A stretch of 64,000 bases of DNA from Mixta intestinalis (GTDB taxonomy: Bacteria > Pseudomonadota > Gammaproteobacteria > Enterobacterales > Enterobacteriaceae), in contig NZ_CP028271.1 of NCBI RefSeq assembly GCF_009914055.1, positions 2,170,001 through 2,234,000 on the forward strand, in the 5' to 3' direction. The position numbers and the translations under genes are program-made. Of the stretch, positions 37,438 to 46,930 are shown one piece after another. Position 1 is the first letter of the stretch. Each line of letters starts with the position of its first letter. The notes under the pieces are model-generated. The model did not search any database. It worked only from the letters and a program-made list of their open reading frames with translations, and had not been told where the DNA came from.

Positions 37438-39056
37438 TCGCCTTTAATCGCTGGCCCTGCGCGCTGGCCCGTCGCTACCGTGAAAAGGGCTACTGGATCG
37501 ATCTACCGCTAACCGATATTCTCACCCGTCATGCCGGGCGGCGCGAAACGGCCATCCTCTGTAACGAACAAGCCTTAAGCTATCAGCAGCTGAACGACGC
37601 GGCGTTGCGGCTGGCAGCAGCGCTGGCGCGGCGCGGCGTGCAGCGCGGGCAAACCGCACTGGTACAGCTTGGCAACGAGGCGGAGTTTTATATCGTCTTT
37701 TTCGCCCTGCTGCATCTCGGCGTAGCACCGGTCAATGCCCTGTTCAGCCATCAGCGCAGCGAGCTGGTCGCCTACGCCGATCAGATCGCCCCTGCGCTGC
37801 TGATTGCCGATCGGCACCATCGCCTTTTCACCGACGACAGTTTTATCGGAGCGCTCACGACGCGCTGCCCTGCGCTGCAAACCGTGCTGCTGCATCACGC
37901 CACCCCTGCGGATCGGCTGTCGCTCAGCGCATTGCTGGCAGAAAATATGGGCGATTTTAAACCCACGCCGACACCTGCCGATGAAGTGGCCTTTTTTCAG
38001 CTCTCCGGCGGCAGCACCGGCACGCCCAAGCTGATCCCCCGCACCCATAACGACTATTACTACAGCATTCGCGCCAGCAATCCGCTGTGTGGCGTCAGCG
38101 ATCGCACCCGCTTTCTCTGTGCCCTGCCCGCGGCGCATAACTACCCGCTGAGTTCGCCTGGCGCACTGGGCGTTTTTTATGCGGGCGGCGTGGTGATACT
38201 GGCACCCGATCCCAGCCCGGACAGCTGCTTCCCGTTGATCTCACGTTATGAGGTCAATCATGTTGCGCTGGTGCCGCCTGCCGTCAGCGTCTGGCTGGAG
38301 GCGGTGAGGCTGGCGGGCAACGCCGGGGCGCTGAGCAGCCTGACGCTGTTACAGGTAGGCGGCGCACGCATTGAGGCATCGCTGGCACGCCGTATCCCCG
38401 CCGAGCTGGGCTGCCAGGTACAGCAGGTTTTCGGCATGGCGGAAGGGCTGGTGAACTACACCCGCCTGGATGATGACGATCTGCACCGCTTTACCACCCA
38501 GGGCAAACCGATCAGCGAGGATGACGAGGTGTGGGTTGCCGATGCTGACGGCAACCCGCTGCCCGCAGGCGAGCCGGGGCTGCTGATGACGCGTGGCCCC
38601 TACACTTTTCGCGGCTACTACCGCAGCCCGCAGCATAACCGCGCCGTGTTTGACGACGAAGGCTTTTACTGCTCCGGCGACGTGGTGATCCAGCTCGCCG
38701 ACGGCTATTTGCAGGTGGTGGGCCGGGAAAAAGATCAGATCAATCGCGGCGGAGAAAAAGTGGCGGCGGAAGAGATTGAGCATTTGCTGCTGCGCCATCC
38801 GTCAGTCCTGCACGCCGCGCTGGTGGCGGTACCCGATACGATGCTGGGCGAGAAAAGCTGCGCCTTTATCGTCAGCCGTGAAGAAGTAAAAGCGGTAGCG
38901 CTGCGCCGCTATCTGCGCGGACTGGGCATCGCCGATTACAAGCTGCCGGATCGTTTTATTTTTCTTCCCACGCTGCCGCTGACGCCGGTAGGCAAAGTCA
39001 ATAAACAACAGCTGCGGACGATGGCCGCCGCATCCAGTGAAGGAGGCATAGCATGA
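37434..39056 (+). CDS. entE: 2,3-Dihydroxybenzoate-AMP ligase EntE
   Basis: Adenylates 2,3-dihydroxybenzoate and loads it onto the aryl carrier domain of EntB. 540 residues, ANL superfamily, with the P-loop QLSGGSTGTPKLIPRTHNDY, the catalytic GYYRSPQHNRAVF-to-YCSGDVV segment and the C-terminal GREKDQINRGGEKVAAEEIE. The ATG overlaps the entC stop (ATGA) and the gene overlaps entB in the same way, so translation of the operon is coupled. Confidence 0.96.
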   Translation: MIAFNRWPCALARRYREKGYWIDLPLTDILTRHAGRRETAILCNEQALSYQQLNDAALRLAAALARRGVQRGQTALVQLGNEAEFYIVFFALLHLGVAPVNALFSHQRSELVAYADQIAPALLIADRHHRLFTDDSFIGALTTRCPALQTVLLHHATPADRLSLSALLAENMGDFKPTPTPADEVAFFQLSGGSTGTPKLIPRTHNDYYYSIRASNPLCGVSDRTRFLCALPAAHNYPLSSPGALGVFYAGGVVILAPDPSPDSCFPLISRYEVNHVALVPPAVSVWLEAVRLAGNAGALSSLTLLQVGGARIEASLARRIPAELGCQVQQVFGMAEGLVNYTRLDDDDLHRFTTQGKPISEDDEVWVADADGNPLPAGEPGLLMTRGPYTFRGYYRSPQHNRAVFDDEGFYCSGDVVIQLADGYLQVVGREKDQINRGGEKVAAEEIEHLLLRHPSVLHAALVAVPDTMLGEKSCAFIVSREEVKAVALRRYLRGLGIADYKLPDRFIFLPTLPLTPVGKVNKQQLRTMAAASSEGGIA

Positions 39057-39931
39057 GCATTCCCCAGTTAAAGGATTATCCACTGCCCGCCACGCTGCCG
39101 GAAAATAAAGTGCGCTGGCAGCTTGAGCCGCAGCGTTGTGCGCTGCTTATCCATGATATGCAGGATTATTTTTTGAGTTTCTGGGATCGGGAGAGCGCAA
39201 TGATCCGCCAGGTTATCGCTAATCTGGCTGCGCTGCGCCAGCGTTGCCATCAGCTCAATATCCCGGTGTTTTATACCGCCCAGCCCGGTCAACAGAGCGA
39301 GAAAGATCGGGCGCTGCTCAATGATATGTGGGGGCCCGGCCTTAACCGCACGCCGGAGCAGCAGCGCATTGTCCCGACCCTGGCTCCCGCTCCGCAGGAC
39401 TGCGTGCTGGTGAAGTGGCGCTACAGCGCTTTTCAGCGTAGCGATCTGGAAGCGCGGCTTAACGCCCTGCAACGCGATCAGCTGCTGATCGGCGGCATCT
39501 ACGCCCACATCGGCTGTCTGACTACCGCTACCGACGCCTTTATGCGTGACATTCAGCCATTTATGGTCGCCGACGCGCTGGCGGATTTTAGCCAGCAGGA
39601 GCATGAGATGGCGCTGCGTTATACCGCCGGACGATCGGGTCGGGTACTGACTACCGCCTGCGCGCTCGATGAACTGGTCGCCCCGCCGCAGGCCTGGCAT
39701 AGGGAAGCGTTGCTGGCACTGCTGGCCCCGATGCTGGATGAGGATACGCAACAGCTGGCCGACGATGACGACCTGCTCGACTATGGCCTGGATTCGGTAC
39801 GCATCATGTCGCTGGCTTCGCGCTGGCGTAAAGAGGGACACGAGCTGGACTTTGTGGCGCTGGTAAAACAGCCGACGCTGGCGGCCTGGCTGAGGTTGCT
39901 GAACGGCAGGAGGCAGTATGATGTCGTTTAG
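39053..39931 (+). CDS. entB: Isochorismatase / aryl carrier protein EntB
   Basis: Bifunctional 292-residue protein (E. coli 285). The N-terminal isochorismatase domain (LIHDMQDYFLSFWD, MWGPGLN, KWRYSAF) makes 2,3-dihydro-2,3-dihydroxybenzoate. The C-terminal aryl carrier domain has the phosphopantetheine serine in YGLDSVRIM. Its loaded form donates the DHB group to the first C domain of the NRPS. ATGA overlap with entE upstream and a 14-base overlap region with entA downstream. Confidence 0.96.
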   Translation: MSIPQLKDYPLPATLPENKVRWQLEPQRCALLIHDMQDYFLSFWDRESAMIRQVIANLAALRQRCHQLNIPVFYTAQPGQQSEKDRALLNDMWGPGLNRTPEQQRIVPTLAPAPQDCVLVKWRYSAFQRSDLEARLNALQRDQLLIGGIYAHIGCLTTATDAFMRDIQPFMVADALADFSQQEHEMALRYTAGRSGRVLTTACALDELVAPPQAWHREALLALLAPMLDEDTQQLADDDDLLDYGLDSVRIMSLASRWRKEGHELDFVALVKQPTLAAWLRLLNGRRQYDVV

Positions 39932-40667
39932 CGGGCAAACCGTCTGGGTGACCGGTGCCGGTAGCGGCATCGGCGAACAGGTCGCGATGCGCTTTGTTGA
40001 GGCGGGTGCCAGGGTGATCGGCTTCGATCTCGCCTTTCAACGGCGCGATCTGCCTTTTACTACGGTGACGCTGGATCTCAGCGATCCCGTTGCCGTCAGG
40101 GAGGCGTGCGCACCTCTGCTGGCGGCGGGCGATCTGGATGTGCTGGTGAACGGCGCAGGTATTCTGCGGCTGGGGGCGCTGGAAACCATGAGCTGGGAGG
40201 CGTGGCAGCAGTCGCTAAACGTTAACGCCGGAGCCGCCTTTAATCTGTTCCAGCTGACGATCCCCCACTTTCAGCGGCAACGTCGCGGAAATATCGTGTC
40301 GATTGTCTCGAACGCTGCCCACGTGCCACGGGTCAATATGGCGGCTTACTGCGCCTCAAAAGCGGCAATGCGCAGTCTCTGCCTGAGCGCCGGACTGGAA
40401 TTAGCCCCCTGGGGCATTCGTTGCAACCTGGTTTCCCCTGGCTCCACGCTGACGCCGATGCTGGAAGGGATGCTCGGTGACGATCCTGCCGCACGCCAGC
40501 GCCTGATTGACGGGCTGCCCGCGCAGTTTAAGCTGGGTATCCCGCTGGGGAAAATCGCCCTGCCCAATGAGATTGCCAGCAGCGTGCTTTTCCTCGCTTC
40601 CGACGCAGCCAGCCATATTACGTTACAGGATATGGTGATTGACGGCGGCGCAACGCTGGGAGCCTGA
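39921..40667 (+). CDS. entA: 2,3-Dihydro-2,3-dihydroxybenzoate dehydrogenase EntA
   Basis: Short-chain dehydrogenase of 248 residues that oxidises the EntB product to 2,3-dihydroxybenzoate. Rossmann motif VTGAGSGIGEQVA, NGAG and catalytic YCASK. I chose the second ATG (39921, giving MSFSGQTVWVTG like the E. coli MDFSG start) because AGGAGG lies seven bases upstream. The ATG at 39918 is only four bases from it. It is the last gene of the operon and ends before a bidirectional terminator. Confidence 0.95.
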   Translation: MSFSGQTVWVTGAGSGIGEQVAMRFVEAGARVIGFDLAFQRRDLPFTTVTLDLSDPVAVREACAPLLAAGDLDVLVNGAGILRLGALETMSWEAWQQSLNVNAGAAFNLFQLTIPHFQRQRRGNIVSIVSNAAHVPRVNMAAYCASKAAMRSLCLSAGLELAPWGIRCNLVSPGSTLTPMLEGMLGDDPAARQRLIDGLPAQFKLGIPLGKIALPNEIASSVLFLASDAASHITLQDMVIDGGATLGA

Positions 40668-40682
40668 CGGCGCGATACAGCC

Positions 40683-40719
40683 AAAAAAAAGACTGAGCGG
40701 ATCGGGCTCAGTCTTTTTC
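40683..40719. terminator. Bidirectional terminator between entA and yfaY
   Basis: GACTGAGC / GCTCAGTC (40691-40713) is flanked by an A run on the left and a T run on the right, so it can end transcription from both converging genes. Confidence 0.9.
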
Positions 40720-40748
40720 TTCAGGCCGTGACGTCAGGAGGGCGCCAC

Positions 40749-41945
40749 TTACGCTTTCAGCGTTTCCACAATATCAACCCAGCCGTGGCCGGTGCTGACC
40801 TCCATGCCGTGCAGCCAGCGGCGCAGCATATTCATCGCCATCATCGCCACCAGCTCCTGACGCGTTTTCAGCGTATGGCGCTGATTGTTGAACTTCACGC
40901 GCTGTGCAAACAGGCCATCCGGCGTAGAGAGCGCAAAGCCGAGCTGCTCATCCTGTAACGAACCGACGCAGAGCGCCACTGACGCGGGCTGCGCGGCGGC
41001 CCGATCCTGCGCCTGCTGCGCCAGCGCCGCCAGCGACTCATTGCCAGCGGGCAGCACTTCGCCTGCCCGCATCGGCACCTGCGCCGAGGCCAGCAGCCAC
41101 TGCAACAGTCCGGCGCTGAAGCGTTCGCTGACGGTCAGGCTTAGCTGTCGCTCGTGCAGCTGACGCGCCAGCAGTGCGGGCAAACCTTCCGTGCCCTCAA
41201 ACAGTGTGCATTCCGCCAGCTGTAAGCGCACCTGCTGCCAGGCCTGATCCATCGCCACCCGCTGCGAAGCCGGGCCGGTCAGCTTGATCTCAATGATCGG
41301 CATTGAAGAACGGTAACCCATCACCGCACCTTCCGGCAGCGGCAGCGGCTCCAGCTCGGCGGCCAGATCGCTCTCGCCGCGCCCGAAAGTGGTTAAACGC
41401 AGGCAGATCGGCGGCTCCGGCAGCGCATAGCGTGCTTTAAGGCGCGGCAAAATCTGCTGCTCTACCATCACTTTAAATTCCGACGGCACGCCGGGAGTAA
41501 AGAAAATCCAGCAGTCGTTGAGGGTGACGGCGAAACCGCAGGCGGTGCCAACCGGGTTATCAATCAGCTCGCTGCCCGCCGGGATCTCCGCCTGCTTGCG
41601 GTTGCTGGGCGCCATCGGTCGTCCACGGCTGGCGAAAAACGCCTCTATCTTTTCCAGCCAGGCGGGCTGCATTTCCAGTTCTACGCCACAGGCGGTAGCC
41701 GCCGCCAGCGCGCTGAGATCGTCGCTGGTTGGCCCCAGTCCGCCGTTAACGATCAATACGTCGGCAATGTGGCTACGCTCCGTTAACACTTCCACCAGCG
41801 AGCTCAGGCTGTCGCCTACGGTGGCGCGGCTGGTCATCGGCAGCCCGTGCTGAAACAACATGTCCGCCAGCCAGGCCGCATTAGTATCAATAATCTGACC
41901 ATGCAGCACTTCATCGCCCGTCGAGAGCATTTCCACTCTAATCAC
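40749..41945 (-). CDS. yfaY: CinA-like protein YfaY (nicotinamide-nucleotide amidase-like family)
   Basis: A 398-residue CinA-family protein. The N-terminal MoaB/COG1058 domain is clear (MLSTGDEVLHGQIIDTNAAW, VNGGLGPTSDDLSALAAA, NPVGTACGF, FFTPGVPSEFK). The C-terminal amidase-like domain is divergent, as in E. coli YfaY. The start is GTG at 41945, seven bases after AGGAGG and matching the E. coli N-terminus; an in-frame start at 42002 would add residues without support. The enzymatic role of the YfaY branch is not settled. Confidence 0.93.
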   Translation of the reverse strand: MIRVEMLSTGDEVLHGQIIDTNAAWLADMLFQHGLPMTSRATVGDSLSSLVEVLTERSHIADVLIVNGGLGPTSDDLSALAAATACGVELEMQPAWLEKIEAFFASRGRPMAPSNRKQAEIPAGSELIDNPVGTACGFAVTLNDCWIFFTPGVPSEFKVMVEQQILPRLKARYALPEPPICLRLTTFGRGESDLAAELEPLPLPEGAVMGYRSSMPIIEIKLTGPASQRVAMDQAWQQVRLQLAECTLFEGTEGLPALLARQLHERQLSLTVSERFSAGLLQWLLASAQVPMRAGEVLPAGNESLAALAQQAQDRAAAQPASVALCVGSLQDEQLGFALSTPDGLFAQRVKFNNQRHTLKTRQELVAMMAMNMLRRWLHGMEVSTGHGWVDIVETLKA

Positions 41946-42172
41946 TTCACGTCCTCCTGTGGTTGATGCTTTTACTGTAGAAAGGCGCGCTGGCGAATAC
42001 AACGTAAATCTCCCGGCGGCGCACAGTTTCAGAGATAGCAGCGATAGCTTTTGCCAGATTGTCAGCGCAGCGGTAGCGAGGGCAAAATAGCGCCAGTAAT
42101 AGGTTTATCCAATTAAAACGCAAATTTTATAAGATTAAACCGTTGACAATCACACCGACAGAGAAACGCCAC

Positions 42173-43615
42173 ATGAATAAAAAAGGTCTTACTACCGCTT
42201 CTGGCGCACCGGTCGCCCATAACAATCAGTCTATGTCTGCCGGACGCCGTGGGCCGCTGCTATTGCAGGATGTCTGGCTGCTGGAGAAGCTGGCGCATTT
42301 CGATCGTGAGGTAATCCCGGAGCGTCGCATGCATGCCAAAGGCTCCGGCGCTTACGGCACCTTTACCGTTACCCAGGATATCACCCGCTTTACCCGCGCC
42401 AGGCTGTTTTCTGCGGTGGGCAAGAAAACCGACCTTTTTATTCGTTTCTCCACCGTTGCCGGTGAGCGCGGCGGAGCCGATGCCGAACGCGATATTCGCG
42501 GCTTCTCGCTGAAGTTCTATACCGAGGAGGGCAACTGGGATCTGGTGGGCAACAATACGCCGGTGTTTTACCTGCGCGATCCGCTCAAGTTTCCCGATCT
42601 CAACCACGTGGTAAAACGCGATCCGCGCACCAACCTGCGCAACGCCACCTATAAATGGGACTTTTTCTCCCATCTGCCGGAAGCGCTGCATCAGCTGACA
42701 ATCGATTTCAGCGATCGCGGCCTACCGCACTCTTATCGCCATATCCACGGCTTCGGCAGCCATACCTACAGCTTTATCAATGACCAACAGGAGCGCTTCT
42801 GGGTGAAATTCCATATGCGCTGTCAGCAGGGCATCGCTAACCTGATGGACGATGAGGCGGCGTTGCTGATCGGACGGGATCGTGAAAGCTCGCAGCGCGA
42901 TCTGTTTGAAGCGATCGAGCGCGGCGATTTTCCACGCTGGAAATTTTATGTGCAGGTGATGCCAGAGAAAGAGGCCTCGCAGACGCCGTACAACCCCTTT
43001 GACCTGACCAAAGTCTGGCCGCACGCTGACTATCCGCTGATTGAGGTGGGCGAGTTTGAGCTGAACCGTAACCCGGATAACTATTTCGCTGAGGTAGAGC
43101 AGGTGGCGATGAGTCCGGCGAACGTGGTGCCCGGCATCGGCTTCTCACCGGATCGCATGTTGCAGGGGCGTCTCTTCTCCTACGGCGATGCGCACCGCTA
43201 CCGTTTGGGCGTCAACCATCATCAAATTCCGGTTAACGCGCCGAAGTGCCCGTTCCACAGCTATCATCGCGATGGAGCGATGCGCGTGGACGGCAACAGC
43301 GGTAACGGCCCAACCTATGAGCCGAACAGTTTCGGTCTGTTCCAGGAGCAGCCCGATTTCAGCGAACCGCCGCTGTCGCTGGAAGGGGCTGCCGATCGCT
43401 GGAACCATCGTGAAGATGACGACTACTTCAGCCAGCCGCGCGCACTGTTTAATCAGCTGAGCGCAGAGGAGCATCAGCGCATGTTCACCCGCATCGCCAG
43501 TGAACTGGTGCAGGTACCGGCGTTTATCCAGCAGCGGCAAATCGCCCTGTTCCGTCAGGTGGATGACGCCTACGGTGCGGGCGTGGAAGACGCGCTGCGC
43601 GCATTACAGGGCTAA
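42173..43615 (+). CDS. Monofunctional heme catalase
   Basis: A 480-residue small-subunit (clade 3, KatA-like) catalase that disproportionates hydrogen peroxide. The active-site histidine lies in REVIPERRMHAKGSGAYG, the asparagine in LVGNNTPVFYLRDP, and the proximal heme-ligand tyrosine in RLFSYGDAHRYRLG. I used the ATG at 42173 (MNKKGLTTASGAP), the usual catalase start; a TTG 30 bases upstream is possible. This gene lies between yfaY and the men cluster, where E. coli has no catalase, so it appears to be an insertion. Terminator downstream. Confidence 0.95.
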   Translation: MNKKGLTTASGAPVAHNNQSMSAGRRGPLLLQDVWLLEKLAHFDREVIPERRMHAKGSGAYGTFTVTQDITRFTRARLFSAVGKKTDLFIRFSTVAGERGGADAERDIRGFSLKFYTEEGNWDLVGNNTPVFYLRDPLKFPDLNHVVKRDPRTNLRNATYKWDFFSHLPEALHQLTIDFSDRGLPHSYRHIHGFGSHTYSFINDQQERFWVKFHMRCQQGIANLMDDEAALLIGRDRESSQRDLFEAIERGDFPRWKFYVQVMPEKEASQTPYNPFDLTKVWPHADYPLIEVGEFELNRNPDNYFAEVEQVAMSPANVVPGIGFSPDRMLQGRLFSYGDAHRYRLGVNHHQIPVNAPKCPFHSYHRDGAMRVDGNSGNGPTYEPNSFGLFQEQPDFSEPPLSLEGAADRWNHREDDDYFSQPRALFNQLSAEEHQRMFTRIASELVQVPAFIQQRQIALFRQVDDAYGAGVEDALRALQG

Positions 43616-43699
43616 CGCTGATGCGCGGGGAAATAGCCGGGGATGTTGCCTGACCTCCGGGATGACATTCTGCGTCACACCCCGCGCAGACACCTGCTC

Positions 43700-43725
43700 A
43701 GCCCGGCTCTGTGCCGGGCTTTTTA
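43700..43725 (+). terminator. Terminator of the catalase gene
   Basis: AGCCCGGC / GCCGGGCT with a 5-base loop followed by a short T run. The A-poor left flank makes it mainly plus-strand; menE converges 11 bases further on. Confidence 0.85.
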
Positions 43726-43735
43726 TACGCCACGA

Positions 43736-45112
43736 TTAGGGCTGCGCCCGTAGCCACTCTGCCAGCCGCTGACGCGATAGCTTAATGCCGCCTTCGTTGA
43801 TATGTTCCGGCAGCGGTAGCCAGCGTGTCGGGCGCTGAAAGCTTGCCAGCCGCGATTGCGCCCAGTCAGCCACGCTCTCCAGCAGCCCGTCGGCATCCAG
43901 CGCCAGCAGCGCTACTGGCCTGGCTCCCCACTCCTCATCCGGCTGCGGCAGCACAAACGCCTGATTAACGGCTGGATGCTGAAGCAGCAGGCTTTCAATG
44001 CTTTCCGGCTGTACCGCTTCGCCGCCGCTGAAAAACAGGTTATCCATTCGGCCCAGCACCTGGAGTTCGCCCTGATGCCAGCGTCCCCGATCGCGGGTGT
44101 GGAACCAGCCCTGCGCGTCGGTTAGCGGCTGAAGCTGCCCTTCCCGCCAGTAACCGCTGGCGAGCGTCACACCGCGAATCCAGATTTCTTCATTGACGAT
44201 GCGCACCTCACGTCCGCTCAGCGGCAGACCGACGCCGGGCTGACCATCGGCGCGTTTGGCGCACACCGTCGCCGCGCTCTCCGTCAGGCCGTAGCCGCAC
44301 CAGCAGCGGATACCCACCGCCTCGGCGCGCGCTACTAATTCCGGGGGAATCGCCGCGCCGCCCAGCAGCACCGCCTTGAGTCCGGCAGGCGGCTGCGGCA
44401 GCTGCAACAGCCGCCACAGCTGCGTCGGTACCAGCGAAGCAAAGCTACAGCCTGCCAGCGCCTGCGCCAGCGGCGTCTCCACATCAGGAATCGCCAGGCA
44501 GCCGCCCGCCAGCAGCCAGCGCCAGACAATACCCTGACCGGAAACGTGACAGATCGGCAACGACAGCAGCCAGCGCTCGTCGGCGGTAAAATTCATCAGC
44601 TGATTCACGCCCGCCGCGCTGGCGAGCAGCGCCTGATAACGGTGCGCCGCCGCCTTCGGCAGGCCGCTGGAACCGGAGGTCAGCGTCAGCGTAGCAATAG
44701 CGTCAGGCTGCCAGCGACAACGCGGCGGCAAAGTAACGCGACGCAGCGCCAGCGGCGGCGGGCTTTCCATCAGCGCATCGGCCAGATTAAGCATAAAATC
44801 GGGGCGTAGCGCTGACAGCAGCGGCTGAAGCGTGGCGGGCGGCAGCTGCGGATTCAGCGGCAATGCCGTTGCTCCCGCCTGCATCAGCGCCAGCCAGGCG
44901 AGCAGCAAAGTAAGGCTATTTTTACCGCGCAGCGCCACCAGCGTTCCGGCCTGCACCCCCTGCTGCTGAAAGCCGGCACAAAGTGCATCCAGTCGCTGCG
45001 CCAGCGTGCGCCAGTTCAGCGTCTCCGTTGGTGTAGCGATCGCCACGGCGTCGGGCGCAATATTTGCCAGCCTGCGCCACGGAAAATCGTGCATCAGCAA
45101 ATCCGCGTCCAT
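43736..45112 (-). CDS. menE: o-Succinylbenzoate-CoA ligase MenE
   Basis: Acyl-CoA synthetase that activates o-succinylbenzoate in menaquinone synthesis. 458 residues, ANL superfamily, with TLTSGSSGLPKAAAH, CGYGLTESAATVC, the GWFHTRDRGRW segment and a C-terminal GGIKLSRQRL that carries the catalytic lysine. Its first 19 bases overlap the end of menC, indicating coupling. It is the last gene of menF-menD-menH-menB-menC-menE. Confidence 0.96.
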   Translation of the reverse strand: MDADLLMHDFPWRRLANIAPDAVAIATPTETLNWRTLAQRLDALCAGFQQQGVQAGTLVALRGKNSLTLLLAWLALMQAGATALPLNPQLPPATLQPLLSALRPDFMLNLADALMESPPPLALRRVTLPPRCRWQPDAIATLTLTSGSSGLPKAAAHRYQALLASAAGVNQLMNFTADERWLLSLPICHVSGQGIVWRWLLAGGCLAIPDVETPLAQALAGCSFASLVPTQLWRLLQLPQPPAGLKAVLLGGAAIPPELVARAEAVGIRCWCGYGLTESAATVCAKRADGQPGVGLPLSGREVRIVNEEIWIRGVTLASGYWREGQLQPLTDAQGWFHTRDRGRWHQGELQVLGRMDNLFFSGGEAVQPESIESLLLQHPAVNQAFVLPQPDEEWGARPVALLALDADGLLESVADWAQSRLASFQRPTRWLPLPEHINEGGIKLSRQRLAEWLRAQP

Positions 45113-46056
45113 TGCCCCTGCTCCTGTAGCGGTAGTTCACAGCCGGGCCAGCGTCGCACCAGCTGCTGACGCATCAGCGACAGCGTATCCAGCCCAGGCG
45201 TCACATGCGGTGTCAGCCAGTGGGCAAGGCGCGCCAGCTGCGTCAGGCCGAGGCTCGATTCCAGCGCCGAGCTAATAACCGTCTGCAATCCCAGCCGCTG
45301 CGCGCTGGCGAGGATTTGTTGCAGCTGCGCAATGCCACCGCTCAGCGTTGGCTTAATCACCACCGCCACGACGCCCGGCTGGGCGCTAAGCTGAAAACCC
45401 GGCTCGCGCAGGCTTTCATCCCAGGCAATAGCGATGCCGCTTTCGGTGGCGAAACGCAGACTCTCTTCCGGCGTGCGGCAGGGTTCTTCAATGAAGGCGA
45501 TGCGTGCACGCTGTGACGGCGTCAGGCGATCGGCAAAACGCCGCGCTTTTTCTAACGTCCAGCTACGGTTGGCGTCCAGCCGCAGCGGCAGCGTCGGCAA
45601 CGCTTCCAGCAGCAGCGTTACCTGGATAGCATCACGTACCGTTTCATACAGCCCAACCTTCATTTTGGCGCACGGCGGCGTCTGTGCCGCCAGCTGAAGC
45701 AGCAGCTCGTCCGGATCGCCCTTGCACAGCAGCGCGCTCTGCCAGTTCGCCGCCTCCGGCAGCTCGCCATACAGTTCAGCGCGGGCGCAGCTCAGGCCAA
45801 ACGCCACCGACGGTAGATCGCTCTCGGCAACCGGTTTGTCAGCAAGCCAGTCGGCCAGCCAGGCGATGCTGGCCTGTTGCGCCTGCTCCAGCGTTTCGTG
45901 GCTAAAGCCCGGCAGCGGCGCTATTTCACCCCAGCCCTGTCGTTCTCCTTCCTGCAACTGTACCAGCAGACCTTCGCGCTGCGTCAGACGTCGATCGCGC
46001 AGTACCACGCCGCTTTCCACTGGAATGGCATAGCGCCACAGCTTCGCCTGACGCAT
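45094..46056 (-). CDS. menC: o-Succinylbenzoate synthase MenC
   Basis: Enolase-superfamily dehydratase making o-succinylbenzoate in menaquinone synthesis. 320 residues. Metal ligands appear in LRLDANRSW, FIEEP and AWDESLR; the catalytic lysine pair lies in CAKMKVGLYE and VVVIKPTLSGG. It directly abuts menB (the stop of menB lies at its first base). Confidence 0.96.
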   Translation of the reverse strand: MRQAKLWRYAIPVESGVVLRDRRLTQREGLLVQLQEGERQGWGEIAPLPGFSHETLEQAQQASIAWLADWLADKPVAESDLPSVAFGLSCARAELYGELPEAANWQSALLCKGDPDELLLQLAAQTPPCAKMKVGLYETVRDAIQVTLLLEALPTLPLRLDANRSWTLEKARRFADRLTPSQRARIAFIEEPCRTPEESLRFATESGIAIAWDESLREPGFQLSAQPGVVAVVIKPTLSGGIAQLQQILASAQRLGLQTVISSALESSLGLTQLARLAHWLTPHVTPGLDTLSLMRQQLVRRWPGCELPLQEQGQWTRIC

Positions 46057-46913
46057 CAGGGGTTACGCCGGAACGGACGGAAATCAGGCTGGCGTTTTTG
46101 GTTGAAGGCGTTGCGCCCTTCCTGCCCCTCTTCCGTCATATAGAACAGCATGGTGGCGTTACCGGCCAGCTCCTGTAAACCTGCCTGACCGTCACAGTCC
46201 GCGTTCAACGCCGCCTTAAGGCAGCGCAGCGCCATCGGACTGTTGCACAGCATTTCGCGGCACCAGCGCACCGTTTCCGTTTCCAGCTGTGCCAGCGGCA
46301 CCACGGTATTGACCAGTCCCATTTCCAGCGCCTGTTGTGCATCATACATACGGCACAGGAACCAGATTTCACGCGCCTTTTTCTGTCCGACGATGCGCGC
46401 CATATAGGAAGCGCCCCAGCCGCCGTCAAAGGAACCGACTTTCGGCCCGGTCTGGCCAAAGCGGGCGTTATCCGCCGCGATGGTTAAGTCACACAGCATG
46501 TGCAGCACGTGACCGCCGCCCACCGCGTAACCGGCTACCATCGCCACCACCGGTTTTGGACAGTTGCGGATCTGGCGCTGAAAATCGAGCACGTTAAGGT
46601 GATGCACGCCGCCTTCATCCTGGTAGCCGCCATAGTCGCCGCGCACTTTCTGATCGCCACCGGAGCAGAACGCCTTATCGCCTTCGCCGGTGAGAATAAT
46701 TACGCCGATGCCTTCGTCATAGCGTGCATCCTGCAACGCCATCATCATCTCCTGCACGGTCAGCGGGCGAAACGCGTTGCGTACCTGCGGGCGATTGATG
46801 GTAATTTTGGCGATTCCCTCCGGCGATTTGTGGTAGCGGATATCGGTAAACTCGCCGCTACAGTCGTGCCATTCAACGGGGGCGGTAAGCTGTTGGTCAT
46901 CGGGATAAAGCAT
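46056..46913 (-). CDS. menB: 1,4-Dihydroxy-2-naphthoyl-CoA synthase MenB
   Basis: Crotonase-family enzyme that closes the naphthoquinone ring. 285 residues, identical in length to E. coli. Seen are FCSGGDQKVRGDYGGYQDEGG, the oxyanion segment AMVAGYAVGGGHVLHMLCDLTIAA and FGQTGPKVGSFDGGWGASY. Located between menH and menC on the same strand, 17 bases after menH. Confidence 0.98.
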   Translation of the reverse strand: MLYPDDQQLTAPVEWHDCSGEFTDIRYHKSPEGIAKITINRPQVRNAFRPLTVQEMMMALQDARYDEGIGVIILTGEGDKAFCSGGDQKVRGDYGGYQDEGGVHHLNVLDFQRQIRNCPKPVVAMVAGYAVGGGHVLHMLCDLTIAADNARFGQTGPKVGSFDGGWGASYMARIVGQKKAREIWFLCRMYDAQQALEMGLVNTVVPLAQLETETVRWCREMLCNSPMALRCLKAALNADCDGQAGLQELAGNATMLFYMTEEGQEGRNAFNQKRQPDFRPFRRNP

Positions 46914-46930
46914 TCAGGGTCTCCATAAGA

